Part shown: piece by piece, positions 26,952-36,141 of the stretch
How the letters are laid out: the number at the start of each line of letters is the position of its first letter
Position numbering within the stretch: position 1 is the stretch's first letter
Origin: an uncultured Chthonomonas sp.
GTDB taxonomy: Bacteria; Armatimonadota; Chthonomonadetes; Chthonomonadales; Chthonomonadaceae
Length of the DNA: 64,000 nucleotides
Assembly: GCA_903859705.1 (NCBI GenBank)
Contig: CAIONQ010000009.1
Span: forward strand, 1-64,000
Reading direction: 5' to 3'
Position numbers and translations under genes: made by a program
Notes under the pieces: generated by a model
Databases searched by the model: none
The model's input: the letters and a program-made list of their open reading frames with translations, nothing else
What the model was told of the DNA's origin: nothing

Positions 26952-28124
26952 TTATCCACCTGGATTAGGTGGGATTGCAGTTATAGACTCAATTATCGCC
27001 AGAACACTATCAATTCTGCTCTTCCACGAATGCTTACGTGCCTCAGTTCGCCTCTTCTCAAGCAGGGTTACATCCTCATTCAGAGATTCAATACAAGCTG
27101 CAAGGAACTCATCTGGCGAAGACGCGATTTTTACAAGCTCCGGGTAGTCCCTGAAGCCCGCGACCGGGGTAGCTACAACCGGTTTGCCCGCAGCGAGGTA
27201 TTCCCAAAGTTTTATTGGATTAAGGCTCTCGGTAAATGCCGAAACAACATGCGGGGTTATGCATACATCGAAGGCACGCATAAACTCCGGAATGCGGCGA
27301 TATGGCACGCCACCTGTAATATGCACCCTGCCTGTGTTTTTAAGCCGCGCCTGCTCTTCTGCATTTAAGTGGCATGGGCCTACCAGGGCAATACTGCCAT
27401 GTTGCATTGAGGTTGCAATCTTCTCTACCAGCGCAACATCGACTCGATCACGATGGATGGTGCCCGTGTAGCCAAATACGGGATGCTGCCAGTCTTTCGC
27501 CTCGGGAGGAAGGACTGCCAACGTATCCGTTACAGAAGCATAGTGCTCAGAATCAACTCCGTTGGGGATTAAATGAAGCGACGTAGCCATGGTCTTCTTC
27601 ATCTCATATAGCCGCTCGGAGCAAACAATTACGGCATCTGCTCTGGCGCATAGCTGGGAGTCTTGTTGAATTGTGAGCTTCTTAAGGGATTCTGATTGTG
27701 TAAGTGTTGTCCAGTCATCGGTAATGTCATAGATCACGGCGCTTTCATTCAGGTGCCCGGCAAGGAACACGGCTGAATGCGGGTTAAGCCACAGTACAGG
27801 ATTTTTGAACTGCATCCGGGTGACGTGACGCTTTACATGCCGTAGGAACGCCATTTCATTTATTTGGCGAAATGCCGCTACGCTATTTGGCAAGAACTTG
27901 CGTGGGCGCGTAAATGTTACCTGGGGCAGTTCCTTAATTGCGCAGGTGTCATCAGCAAAAATTCCGCTGAACTCCCGACGACGGACCTGATTCGAAATAT
28001 CTCTTGGCAACCCAACGAAAAGGATGCGGGTTGCAGGATCTTTCTTAATGAACTCTGCGCACAGAAACTGATTGCGGCGCCATATTTCGTCCCAGTTTTC
28101 GAGAGATACGAATATCAGATCCAT
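26952..28124 (-). CDS. Glycosyltransferase, TuaH-like GT4
   Basis: 390 residues. It opens MDLIFVSLENWDEIWRRNQF rather than with the usual GT4 glycine loop, and contains YDITDDW and LCARADAVIVCSERL, the pattern of TuaH/GtfA-like enzymes that act on teichuronic or exopolysaccharide chains. The donor site is ESLNPIKLWEYLAAGKPV (E-x8-E). AAGGA is seven bases before the ATG. It lies ten bases after the next gene upstream. It is the most divergent GT4 in the window. Confidence 0.82.
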   Translation of the reverse strand: MDLIFVSLENWDEIWRRNQFLCAEFIKKDPATRILFVGLPRDISNQVRRREFSGIFADDTCAIKELPQVTFTRPRKFLPNSVAAFRQINEMAFLRHVKRHVTRMQFKNPVLWLNPHSAVFLAGHLNESAVIYDITDDWTTLTQSESLKKLTIQQDSQLCARADAVIVCSERLYEMKKTMATSLHLIPNGVDSEHYASVTDTLAVLPPEAKDWQHPVFGYTGTIHRDRVDVALVEKIATSMQHGSIALVGPCHLNAEEQARLKNTGRVHITGGVPYRRIPEFMRAFDVCITPHVVSAFTESLNPIKLWEYLAAGKPVVATPVAGFRDYPELVKIASSPDEFLAACIESLNEDVTLLEKRRTEARKHSWKSRIDSVLAIIESITAIPPNPGG

Positions 28125-28134
28125 AGCTCGGTCC

Positions 28135-29358
28135 TTACATCTCTACCGTGGAAACGGGCGGCGTTTCACCAAAGAGGGCCTGGTGTACGAGTTTGTACTG
28201 GTTCTTCCATGATACTTGCTCTGCCCGGGCACGGGCACGGAGGGCAAGATCGCGGCGCAGTGCGGGATCCACTAATAGCTTCTCCAATTGATCTGCCAAC
28301 TCATCAGAATTGGGAGGATTGAAGTACAGCACGGTATCCTGGCCCACTTCAGGAATCCCGCCTTTGCGGGAGGCAACAACAGGCAGACCACATGCCATGC
28401 CTTCTGGAACAATCAATGGACAAGGATCTTCCCAATTAGAGGGAGCGCAGAAGATAGTTGCGCTGCGGTATTCGTTAATAACTTGAACCCGATCCTGAAA
28501 GGGCACAAACACAACCCTATCTCCAAGCTGATTGGCTAATTCACGTAAATTACGTTCAAATGGAGATAGGTCGGCTCTAGCATTAAAGCCTGCACTGCCT
28601 ACAATTCTAATCTCGAAATCTAGCCCTTTGTTTGCGAGGTTAACAGCCGCACTGAGAAGCAGGTTGGGCCCTTTATCGGGAATTACTCTGCCCACAAACA
28701 GTATACGCGGACGTCCTTCAGGAACAGTATCTGCTGGTCGAAACATATCCGTATCGGAACCATTGTGTACGGTAAAAAGTCTGTCATCTTGCTTACCAAG
28801 CTTCTGCTGCAATTCATCTTTAATGTAACCACTGCAGCATATTACCCGATCAGCCCCTTTGAGTGTTCGAACTGCTTCAGAACTAGTGTAGCTGGCAAAG
28901 AGGCTATTTTGGCAGTAAAGTGCTACGATTGCCCTGGGGCACTTCTCGCGAAATACGTTCATTGATGCTGGTGAGTTGTAGGCTACGATGGCTCCGGTGT
29001 AATCGGCGTTAAGGGCTTCCAAAGCCGGGCGAACGGTGCGCCGGATGTTGGCTCTCCCTAATCCGATTCTTCCAAGGGCAATATCTATTGCTTTTTGTTT
29101 TTTGGATGGCAATGGGCCGAATGGAACCTCAATACACTCACCCACAGGATAATCGTGCCGCGTGCCTTTACCTACAATGACCCTCGATTGCGCACCAGTT
29201 TGTACATGCCAGCGAGTCATCTGGTAAATAACTGTAACGATAGCACTTCCGGTAGATGGGGAATAGTGGTCGCCCGGCGTCGGCAGATGCGTGATTGTCC
29301 GGTCCACAGCAGTATCCAAAATGCTCACCTTTCTCTCAATGCTATGCGGTAAGTGCAT
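28135..29358 (-). CDS. Glycosyltransferase family 4 (paralogue A of a second tandem pair)
   Basis: 407 residues from ATG 29358, or 397 from a GTG at 29328. The shorter start matches the paralogue (29410-30597) better: both then read a few residues and then HLPTPGDHYS. Other shared blocks are RVICxS, CAPSNW and CGLPxVASRxGGIPEVG. The donor site is EDPCPLIVPEGMACGLPV. GAGAG upstream of the GTG is the only ribosome site. The HxPTPGDHYS opening replaces the common GGxx loop and may bind a specific acceptor. Tandem duplication is clear; substrate is not. Confidence 0.86.
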   Translation of the reverse strand: MHLPHSIERKVSILDTAVDRTITHLPTPGDHYSPSTGSAIVTVIYQMTRWHVQTGAQSRVIVGKGTRHDYPVGECIEVPFGPLPSKKQKAIDIALGRIGLGRANIRRTVRPALEALNADYTGAIVAYNSPASMNVFREKCPRAIVALYCQNSLFASYTSSEAVRTLKGADRVICCSGYIKDELQQKLGKQDDRLFTVHNGSDTDMFRPADTVPEGRPRILFVGRVIPDKGPNLLLSAAVNLANKGLDFEIRIVGSAGFNARADLSPFERNLRELANQLGDRVVFVPFQDRVQVINEYRSATIFCAPSNWEDPCPLIVPEGMACGLPVVASRKGGIPEVGQDTVLYFNPPNSDELADQLEKLLVDPALRRDLALRARARAEQVSWKNQYKLVHQALFGETPPVSTVEM

Positions 29359-29409
29359 CCTGTTTCAGGATGATCGAATAATACCGCCGTGTAAAATACA
29401 ATCTGTACG

Positions 29410-30597
29410 TTAAGAAAACACTTCTGCGTACAGTTTCGCATACTGGTTCTCCCAACGTATCTCTTCCGCGCGTGCGCGTGCCTTACTGGAAAGGTACCTT
29501 CGATGGTTTATATCCACAAGCAGATGATCGAGTTGGTCGGCAAGCCCGATCACATCCGGCGGATCAAAATACAGCACAGAGTCTAAGCCTACTTCCGGGA
29601 TTCCTCCCCGGCGTGAGGCTACCGTAGGCAGGCCGCAGGCAATGGCTTCTGGCACAGTAAGTGAACAGGGCTCATCCCAGTTGCTGGGTGCACAGAATAT
29701 ATGTGCAGCACGGTACTCTTGCAATATTGACTCTCGATCGCGAAAGGGTACGAAGGTCACCATTTGTTGTATGGGAGCAGCCAGGCCCCTTAGTTCCTCT
29801 TCATACTGTGTTAGTGGATCAGCAGCATTGAAGTTGCTGCTTCCAACAATTCGAATGTGAAACTTTCTACCCCGGTTCACCAGCTCCTGTGCTGCGCGTA
29901 GCAGCAGGTCGGCACCTTTTTCTGGCACAATTCTTGCCACGAATAGGATTGTAGGTTCGGTTGGCTCGCCTTTGGTTGCTACCGGGCAAAACCGAACAGT
30001 ATCTACGCCGTTTACGATACCAACCGCGATTCTCCGATTTGGCGCGAGCCTTTTGTTAAGGCAATCCGCGGTAAACTGGCTGACACATATAATGCGGTCT
30101 GCATGCTGTACCACGCGTCTCACCTCAGCATCGGAGTAGTGCGCAAACAGCTCATTTAAGCAGTAAAGCACGATGCGGCTTCCCGGCGCTCGCTTCCGGA
30201 TATCCTCTAGTATTACTGGCTGATTGTGAACAACAATTGCGGCCGTTGTATCCGTTGGAATGGCATTCACAAGCGGCATAGAAACCGCACGCGTCCATCG
30301 CCTGCGTAAGCCTGCTCTTCCCAATGCCACATCTAATGCCCTCTGAGCTTTAGTAGGCTGAGGCACAAGATCAACAAGCCTGCATACTCCCACAGTGTAA
30401 TCATGCATGGTATTGCGGCCAACGATAATTTCGCTCTGGTGCCCTGCAGCAGCGTGCCACCTGTTGTACTCATAGATTAGCGTGCTAACAGCGCTTCCAG
30501 TTTTAGCCGAATAATGGTCGCCCGGTGTAGGCAAATGTATCAGAGTTCTGTCTGCCAATTGATTGCCTGCCGTTTCGTATTGCACAGAGTCACTCAT
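29410..30597 (-). CDS. Glycosyltransferase family 4 (paralogue B of a second tandem pair)
   Basis: 395 residues from the ATG at 30597, which overlaps the end of the rmd-like gene by eight bases; upstream in-frame starts would overlap it far more. Like its neighbour it has HLPTPGDHYS, IVNGVD, CAPSNW and GGIPEVG, with donor site DEPCSLTVPEAIACGLPT. The coupling to rmd suggests, but does not prove, that it uses the GDP-6-deoxyhexose made there. Confidence 0.87.
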   Translation of the reverse strand: MSDSVQYETAGNQLADRTLIHLPTPGDHYSAKTGSAVSTLIYEYNRWHAAAGHQSEIIVGRNTMHDYTVGVCRLVDLVPQPTKAQRALDVALGRAGLRRRWTRAVSMPLVNAIPTDTTAAIVVHNQPVILEDIRKRAPGSRIVLYCLNELFAHYSDAEVRRVVQHADRIICVSQFTADCLNKRLAPNRRIAVGIVNGVDTVRFCPVATKGEPTEPTILFVARIVPEKGADLLLRAAQELVNRGRKFHIRIVGSSNFNAADPLTQYEEELRGLAAPIQQMVTFVPFRDRESILQEYRAAHIFCAPSNWDEPCSLTVPEAIACGLPTVASRRGGIPEVGLDSVLYFDPPDVIGLADQLDHLLVDINHRRYLSSKARARAEEIRWENQYAKLYAEVFS

Positions 30598-31561
30598 TGT
30601 TACCCACCACACCACGCCAGTAGGAGAGTGTATCTGCCAGGGCATCCTCAGTACTGAGCAGTGCGCGCCAACCCACTGTGTCTCGGATTTTCTGTGGCGC
30701 CCCGGTGGAGCAAGCTATATCTGAGGGACGCAGCCGGCCCAGATCCAGCTCTATGCGCACATTCACCGTACTGCGAGCACACAAGGCCTCCAGCATGCTT
30801 CGCATTGTTGCGGGCTTGCCGGTTGCAACATTGTATGTTTGCCCTGGCACAGCAGCCTTAAGGAGTGCAGAATAGGCGTGGACCACATCTTTTACGTGGA
30901 GCATGTCGCGAAGTGCCTCCAGGTTGCCAACGTGAACCACGGGTGGAAGCAACCCGGCTTCAATTTCTGCAATCTGCTTCGCGAATGCCGGTATGGCAAA
31001 AGCTGCTGCTTGCCCCGGCCCAGTGTGCGAGAATGGGCGCGCGATAATAGCCAGGCCAGAGAACTCAGTGCAAACTGCTTCCATCTTCGCCTTGCTATCC
31101 GTATAACATCCGAATTTGCCGGGTGGTGCGAGCGCATCTGATTCAATCGAAGGATGTTCGGGGGCCGAAGAACCATAAACATACCCGCTGGAGATCATGA
31201 GAACGCGCGCACAGCTATGGAGGGATGCGGCTGCCTGCAGTATATTGCGCGAGCCATCTACATTGGTGCGAAACACGGCAGCGGAATCGGCATCTGCACC
31301 GGAAGCTCTCGCAGCTAGATGTACGATTGCATTGGGTTGTGCCAACTGAACAGCTGAGGTTACCGAGGTTGTATCGGAAATATCGGCACAGTTCCAGCTT
31401 ATCTGGTTTGAACTACCCTGGGCGCTCCACCGCTTTGCTGAGGCCAATTCTTCTGGCCTTACAAGGCCCGTAAGGTGCGTACCGGGCATTTCAATTTGAA
31501 GATGCCTCAGTAGGTGGCGGCCAACAAACCCGTTGGCCCCGGTTATGAGTATACGCTCCAC
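30590..31561 (-). CDS. rmd: GDP-6-deoxy-D-lyxo-4-hexulose reductase (GDP-D-rhamnose synthase)
   Basis: 323-residue extended short-chain dehydrogenase/reductase. NAD(P) loop TGANGFVG (7-14), catalytic YTDSK (Tyr-x3-Lys), and RPFSHTGPGQ, which is the form found in Rmd and related GDP-4-keto-6-deoxymannose reductases. Paired with gmd 28 bases upstream, so together they turn GDP-mannose into GDP-D-rhamnose. An L-fucose synthase (Fcl) is less likely because Fcl has a different substrate region and a longer C-terminus. The start is GTG at 31561 with GGAG eleven bases upstream. Confidence 0.8.
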   Translation of the reverse strand: MERILITGANGFVGRHLLRHLQIEMPGTHLTGLVRPEELASAKRWSAQGSSNQISWNCADISDTTSVTSAVQLAQPNAIVHLAARASGADADSAAVFRTNVDGSRNILQAAASLHSCARVLMISSGYVYGSSAPEHPSIESDALAPPGKFGCYTDSKAKMEAVCTEFSGLAIIARPFSHTGPGQAAAFAIPAFAKQIAEIEAGLLPPVVHVGNLEALRDMLHVKDVVHAYSALLKAAVPGQTYNVATGKPATMRSMLEALCARSTVNVRIELDLGRLRPSDIACSTGAPQKIRDTVGWRALLSTEDALADTLSYWRGVVGNNE

Positions 31562-31589
31562 TCGTGGCAGCTCTCCATCCTACAAACTC

Positions 31590-32567
31590 TTAAGCTTCGC
31601 GCAATCTGCGCTTCCATCTATCAAGATCCGCCACTACCATGCGTTCTATCAGGCCATGAAATGTTACCTGTGGTTTCCAACCAAGCTTCCTTTCGGCAAG
31701 GCTGGCATCGCCAACAAGCAAATCTACCTCTGCTGGGCGATAAAAAGCGGGATCCTGCACTATGTACTGTTTCCAATCCAGGTCAGCCGCGCCGAAAGCT
31801 GCTGCAACCAACTCCTCCACGGAGTGGGTTTCACCGGTAGCCACAACATAATCTTCAGGAGTATCCTGCTGGAGCATGCGCCACATAGCGTCCACATAAT
31901 CGCCAGCAAATCCCCAATCTCGCCTTGCGGTAAGGTTGCCCATGCGCAGTTCGGTGGCCGCACCAAGCTTAATTTGGGCGACACCATCTGTTACCTTGCG
32001 GGTAACAAACTCCAGCCCACGGCGTTCACTTTCGTGGTTGAAGAGAATTCCGGATACTGCAAATAAGTTGTAGCTCTCTCGGTAGTTTACCGTAATATAG
32101 TGCCCGTATACTTTTGCCACGCCGTATGGGCTGCGCGGATAGAATGGTGTAGACTCACGCTGCGGTGTTTCCATCACTTTGCCAAACATCTCACTGCTGG
32201 ATGCCTGGTAAAAGCGAATATCAGGATTTACCAGTCGTATAGCCTCCAACACTCTGGTTACGCCGAGTGCCGTAAACTCGCCGGTTAGAACCGGCTGGTT
32301 CCAACTGGTTGGCACGAAAGACTGCGCCGCGAGGTTGTACACCTCGTGTGGGTTAACGGTTTTTATCACATCAATCAAAGAGTACTGATCCAGCAGGTCT
32401 GCCTGATACAGTTCTATTTTGCCTTTGATGTGGGCTATGCGTTCAAAACTCTCAGTGCTGGATCGGCGAACAATACCCGCAACGCGGTACCCGCGCTCCA
32501 GCAGAAACTCTGCCAGGTATGATCCATCTTGTCCGGTAACGCCGGTTATCAGCGCTGTTTTTTGCAT
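31590..32567 (-). CDS. gmd: GDP-mannose 4,6-dehydratase
   Basis: 325-residue SDR enzyme converting GDP-D-mannose to GDP-4-keto-6-deoxymannose. Features: NADP loop [24 protein letters not shown], the SSSEMFG active-site segment with catalytic Ser/Glu, [10 protein letters not shown] (Tyr-x3-Lys), [10 protein letters not shown] and [11 protein letters not shown]-like [17 protein letters not shown]. These are diagnostic of Gmd. It precedes rmd in the same direction. It is the only nucleotide-sugar synthesis pair in the locus, so other donors come from elsewhere in the genome. Confidence 0.97.
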   Translation of the reverse strand: MQKTALITGVTGQDGSYLAEFLLERGYRVAGIVRRSSTESFERIAHIKGKIELYQADLLDQYSLIDVIKTVNPHEVYNLAAQSFVPTSWNQPVLTGEFTALGVTRVLEAIRLVNPDIRFYQASSSEMFGKVMETPQRESTPFYPRSPYGVAKVYGHYITVNYRESYNLFAVSGILFNHESERRGLEFVTRKVTDGVAQIKLGAATELRMGNLTARRDWGFAGDYVDAMWRMLQQDTPEDYVVATGETHSVEELVAAAFGAADLDWKQYIVQDPAFYRPAEVDLLVGDASLAERKLGWKPQVTFHGLIERMVVADLDRWKRRLREA

Positions 32568-32587
32568 AACTGCCTGCCCCCTGCCAT

Positions 32588-33754
32588 CTATTTTGGTATC
32601 GGCGGCGCAACAGTTTCGCCCCGCTTTTCGGATCTAACTATGTCATACAAACTCAGTAGTCGCCTGCCATAACTCGCTGCCCCGAGATCCTGCTCCATCC
32701 GGATTGCTCCCTGGTTACATTGCTCGCGCATGGCTACTGCATCCTTGACCACTGTCGTTATTGACTCAGTGGGATTCCACGGTGTTCCAGCGCCATATTC
32801 CAGCAGATGCGGCAAGGCTCCAACCTCTTCGGTTGCAATTACGGGCAAGCCGTGTGCAGCAGCCTCGAACGCCACGAGACCCAGCGGCTCATAGAGGCTG
32901 GGAATAACTAACACGTCACACGCAAAATAGAACTGTCTGAGATCTAATACCAGGCCAACAGACTTTATCCTGCCGTTAAGCTCAGGCACTTCAAAGTCTT
33001 CTGTGTACTGACCAGCCAACATCAAGAACGTACCTTCATCACTGGCAACCGCCTTGATTAGCCGACGATACCCCTTGCGTTCATGTATGCCACCAAGATA
33101 TCCCACAACCAGCCCACTGGGTTCGCAGCCAATTGCTTTTGACCGAGCAAGCCTACGCTCGCGTTCGGTAGGAAAGTCTATTTTAGGGAACGCATACGTG
33201 AGCACTTCTTCTTGATTCAGCACTCCATAAGTGCGATGGAAGTCTAGCCTGGTTAATTCGCTATCATACAGCATATGTGTTGCAGGGTTCCAATGCCGAT
33301 AGAAGTAGTCCTCTACGTACAACACACACTGTTCCTGCGCGCGGATGATGGCTGCATGCAGATTGCGTACCCGTGTAAGAGAATTGCGCTCGAATGCTGC
33401 TCGAGTAAGGTAGTGGCACTGAAATATGTCTGCAAAATCGGCTGACTGTGGCTGATGAGCGTGAATAACATCAAACTTACGGTTCCCAAGAGCCTTCTTA
33501 ATGTAGTAACGTGCCGTTACCCATTGATATAAGAACACCTTTTGCGGGACATGCAGAGGCAACCACTCGACGCGATCTCGCAAGGTTTCGTGAAGAAACT
33601 TGGCTACAACGGTGACTTTCCAGCCTGCATCAAGAGCGATAAGGACATCCTGCATGGCTACTCTTGCTATAGCGCTAAATGGGCCAATTGCCTCAAATAT
33701 GATGCAAAGTGTTTTATCTTCACGGGGCGCATCGCATTGTATGTCACCGTTCAC
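32588..33754 (-). CDS. Glycosyltransferase family 4 (paralogue A of a third tandem pair)
   Basis: 388 residues from the GTG at 33754, which has AGGAGG eight bases upstream; a GTG eight codons earlier lacks one. It shares EAIGxxxAIARVA, HxHQPQx[11 protein letters not shown] and LGYLGGxxxRKGYR with the next gene (33833-34969). Donor site [17 protein letters not shown]. The N-terminal half has the Ile-Ala-rich loop [15 protein letters not shown]. It ends 20 bases before gmd. Confidence 0.87.
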   Translation of the reverse strand: MNGDIQCDAPREDKTLCIIFEAIGPFSAIARVAMQDVLIALDAGWKVTVVAKFLHETLRDRVEWLPLHVPQKVFLYQWVTARYYIKKALGNRKFDVIHAHQPQSADFADIFQCHYLTRAAFERNSLTRVRNLHAAIIRAQEQCVLYVEDYFYRHWNPATHMLYDSELTRLDFHRTYGVLNQEEVLTYAFPKIDFPTERERRLARSKAIGCEPSGLVVGYLGGIHERKGYRRLIKAVASDEGTFLMLAGQYTEDFEVPELNGRIKSVGLVLDLRQFYFACDVLVIPSLYEPLGLVAFEAAAHGLPVIATEEVGALPHLLEYGAGTPWNPTESITTVVKDAVAMREQCNQGAIRMEQDLGAASYGRRLLSLYDIVRSEKRGETVAPPIPK

Positions 33755-33832
33755 AGACAGTGCCTCCTGATTCAACACTCAACCCTGGGCTGCTGCCAAA
33801 TTCCCCTAACTCTAGTAATGCTGAGTAGGTAC

Positions 33833-34969
33833 TCATACGGACGCTATTCCCTTGGATGCAAGTACATCTGTGTACACGCTCAGCAAATTACTGCACCACG
33901 CATCGGTAGATACCCGGGATGCCAGCAGATCTGCGCCAGTTTGAAACTGGGCATAGTTAGACACTATGTGTTGTACCAGCGGTGCTACCGGGGTTCCGCC
34001 TTGCCATTCAAGTCCAGCACCGTACTCAATTAGATCCGGCAAATTACCAACACCATTCGATGCAATAACAGGCACACGCCGGGAAACTGCCTCATAAACA
34101 ACCAGCGGGCAGGGATCAAAGTAACTCGGAACTGCCATCACATCACACGCATTGTAAAATTGTGCGGGATTATCAGTCAACCCTACGCACCGAAAACGCC
34201 CCTGTTTTGAGAGTGCAGGCACATCGAATCCATTGGACCTTGGCCCCCCCATTAAAAGTAATATGTTATCAGCGCTCGCCTCAAGTGACGCAATCAGTTC
34301 CCTGTACCCCTTCCTGGGATTGCAACCGCCTATATAGCCTAAAACGGGGCCCGGAAAGTCTGCAAGATCGCCCAGTAGTGCTTTGCGAGCTTCACGCTTG
34401 TCGGTAGCAGAAACAGGTTTTAGCGGCGGCACGGCATTGCTAAGTACCGCTGCATGTTGGGGCGCAGGATAGTTGGCCTCAAATTGCTGTTTTATCATGG
34501 AACTTACATACAGCATGCGTGTTGACTGATTCCAACTTCCATAGTAGCGGTCTTCTGCGCGAAGTACACCCTCTTCTTGCAAACGTTTAGCGGCGGATTT
34601 TACACTATTTATCTCTGTAAAGCATCCTTTAGCCCGGGATATACGTGTTAAAAAGTGGCACTGAAATACATCAGAAATGTGCGCAGCCTGAGGCTGGTGT
34701 GAGTGAACTATATCGAACTTCCGGTTCCCGAGTGCTCGTTTCATGAAATACTCAGCGCTAACCCACTTAACGTAGAATCCTCTAGAAGGCACATACAGCG
34801 GTATCCACTCAACTTTATCAATCAGGGATTCATCTAATCGATTCGCAATAACGGTAACCTTATACCCGGCATTTAAAGCAACCATGACACCAGCCTGAGC
34901 TACTTTAGCAATTGCGTTGCACGAACCAATCGCCTCGCTCAGCATGCAAAACGTGGGCGTTTCAGCCAT
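33833..34969 (-). CDS. Glycosyltransferase family 4 (paralogue B of a third tandem pair)
   Basis: 378 residues from the ATG at 34969, five bases after TAGGAGG; a GTG directly before it would place the site too close. The ATG overlaps the preceding stop by one base (TGATG). HSHQPQAAHISDVFQCHFLTR and LGYIGGCNPRKGYRELI align with the neighbour. The donor site has an Asp, DPCPLVVYEAVSRRVPV, where the paralogue has Glu, so the catalytic pair is D/E rather than E/E; the donor may differ. Confidence 0.86.
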   Translation of the reverse strand: MAETPTFCMLSEAIGSCNAIAKVAQAGVMVALNAGYKVTVIANRLDESLIDKVEWIPLYVPSRGFYVKWVSAEYFMKRALGNRKFDIVHSHQPQAAHISDVFQCHFLTRISRAKGCFTEINSVKSAAKRLQEEGVLRAEDRYYGSWNQSTRMLYVSSMIKQQFEANYPAPQHAAVLSNAVPPLKPVSATDKREARKALLGDLADFPGPVLGYIGGCNPRKGYRELIASLEASADNILLLMGGPRSNGFDVPALSKQGRFRCVGLTDNPAQFYNACDVMAVPSYFDPCPLVVYEAVSRRVPVIASNGVGNLPDLIEYGAGLEWQGGTPVAPLVQHIVSNYAQFQTGADLLASRVSTDAWCSNLLSVYTDVLASKGIASV

Positions 34970-36141
34970 CACTGCCTCCTAGCTCGGCAGGTTTGTGCTG
35001 CATACTCATACACATCCATATATTCTGCCGCTACGTTGCTCCAATCGTACTTTTGAGCACGAATGGGGTTTGCATGCCTCATGGCGGCACGAAGCTCCGG
35101 CTCAGAGGCCATTCTGAGCATCGAAGCCTCCAGTGCATCCACGTCGTCGCGGGGAATAATCAAACCGTTGATTCCGTTTTGCACGGCCTCTGCCGTTCCG
35201 CCAGAATCGGTAGCGACTATCGGTACCCCGGCAGCAAGCGCTTCTACAGAAACTACTGGCAGCCCCTCATGTGCTCGAGACGAAAGCACGAAGAAGCTAC
35301 ACCCAAGAAACAACTTCACTGTATCATCGTGGTTTTGTCGGCCAACAAATTTCACACGGTCACCAAGGCCCAACTCTGTAGCAAGAGCCTCAAGCTGTGA
35401 GCGCTCGGGGCCATCACCGGCAAGCAAGAGATCATGTAACTCAGCGCTTCGGGGATCCTTGACGATGCGGGCGAAAGCCTTTAGCAGGTTATCAAAGCCT
35501 TTTTGGGCTGCATGGCGTCCAAGGGCAAATATGTAGGGCCGGGGGTGCGCATACGGTGTAGATTCAAAATCCTTGCATCGCACGCCGTTTGGCACCACAA
35601 AACCCTTCTTCCCGAAGGGTTGCCCATAAAACTCTTCCCCTTCCTTCAGGGTATGCGCCGAGCAGCCCGTTACAGCATCGGCATGCTTCAGTACATCGCG
35701 CATCATCTTCTGGGCAAACTTGCTGCGCTGAAACACGCGGCTTGCATCCATGGTTAGCTCGCCCTGGAGCGTAACCACAAATGGAACGCGAAGCCGTTTT
35801 GCTGCCCTCAATGCGTAATATGCGGGTGAGCTCACGCACTCAACATGAACAATTTCTGCCTGAAAATCGCCCAGGTCCGCAACCACTTGCCGCAGTGTAC
35901 CAGGGCCGCATAGTACAGCACCACCCATCTGCTTCCAGGTATGTTCGGGCACGCGGCATACATATCTGCGTACGTCCAGGCCTTCTACATCCTCTCGCTC
36001 AGCAAGCGTTTTTGGATACCGATTGGTGGCTATAAGTACACTGTGCCCATCGCGCTTAAACTGCTGAGCAAGCTGCCGAACCAACTCTTCTACACCGCCC
36101 AGGCTGGGATAAAACGCGCTCGGGAATATGGCTGTTTTCAT
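34969..36141 (-). CDS. Glycosyltransferase family 4
   Basis: 390 residues. Canonical GT4: AFYPSLGGVEELVRQLA acceptor loop, IFALGRHAAQKGFDNLL and EGLPVVSVEALAAGVPI donor site, TDSGGTAEAV. The ATG at 36141 overlaps the stop of the preceding gene by four bases, and its stop overlaps the next start, making a tightly coupled three-gene run. Its opening resembles GlcNAc/mannosyl transferases of the PimA/WbdB kind, but that is not specific. Confidence 0.89.
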   Translation of the reverse strand: MKTAIFPSAFYPSLGGVEELVRQLAQQFKRDGHSVLIATNRYPKTLAEREDVEGLDVRRYVCRVPEHTWKQMGGAVLCGPGTLRQVVADLGDFQAEIVHVECVSSPAYYALRAAKRLRVPFVVTLQGELTMDASRVFQRSKFAQKMMRDVLKHADAVTGCSAHTLKEGEEFYGQPFGKKGFVVPNGVRCKDFESTPYAHPRPYIFALGRHAAQKGFDNLLKAFARIVKDPRSAELHDLLLAGDGPERSQLEALATELGLGDRVKFVGRQNHDDTVKLFLGCSFFVLSSRAHEGLPVVSVEALAAGVPIVATDSGGTAEAVQNGINGLIIPRDDVDALEASMLRMASEPELRAAMRHANPIRAQKYDWSNVAAEYMDVYEYAAQTCRARRQ

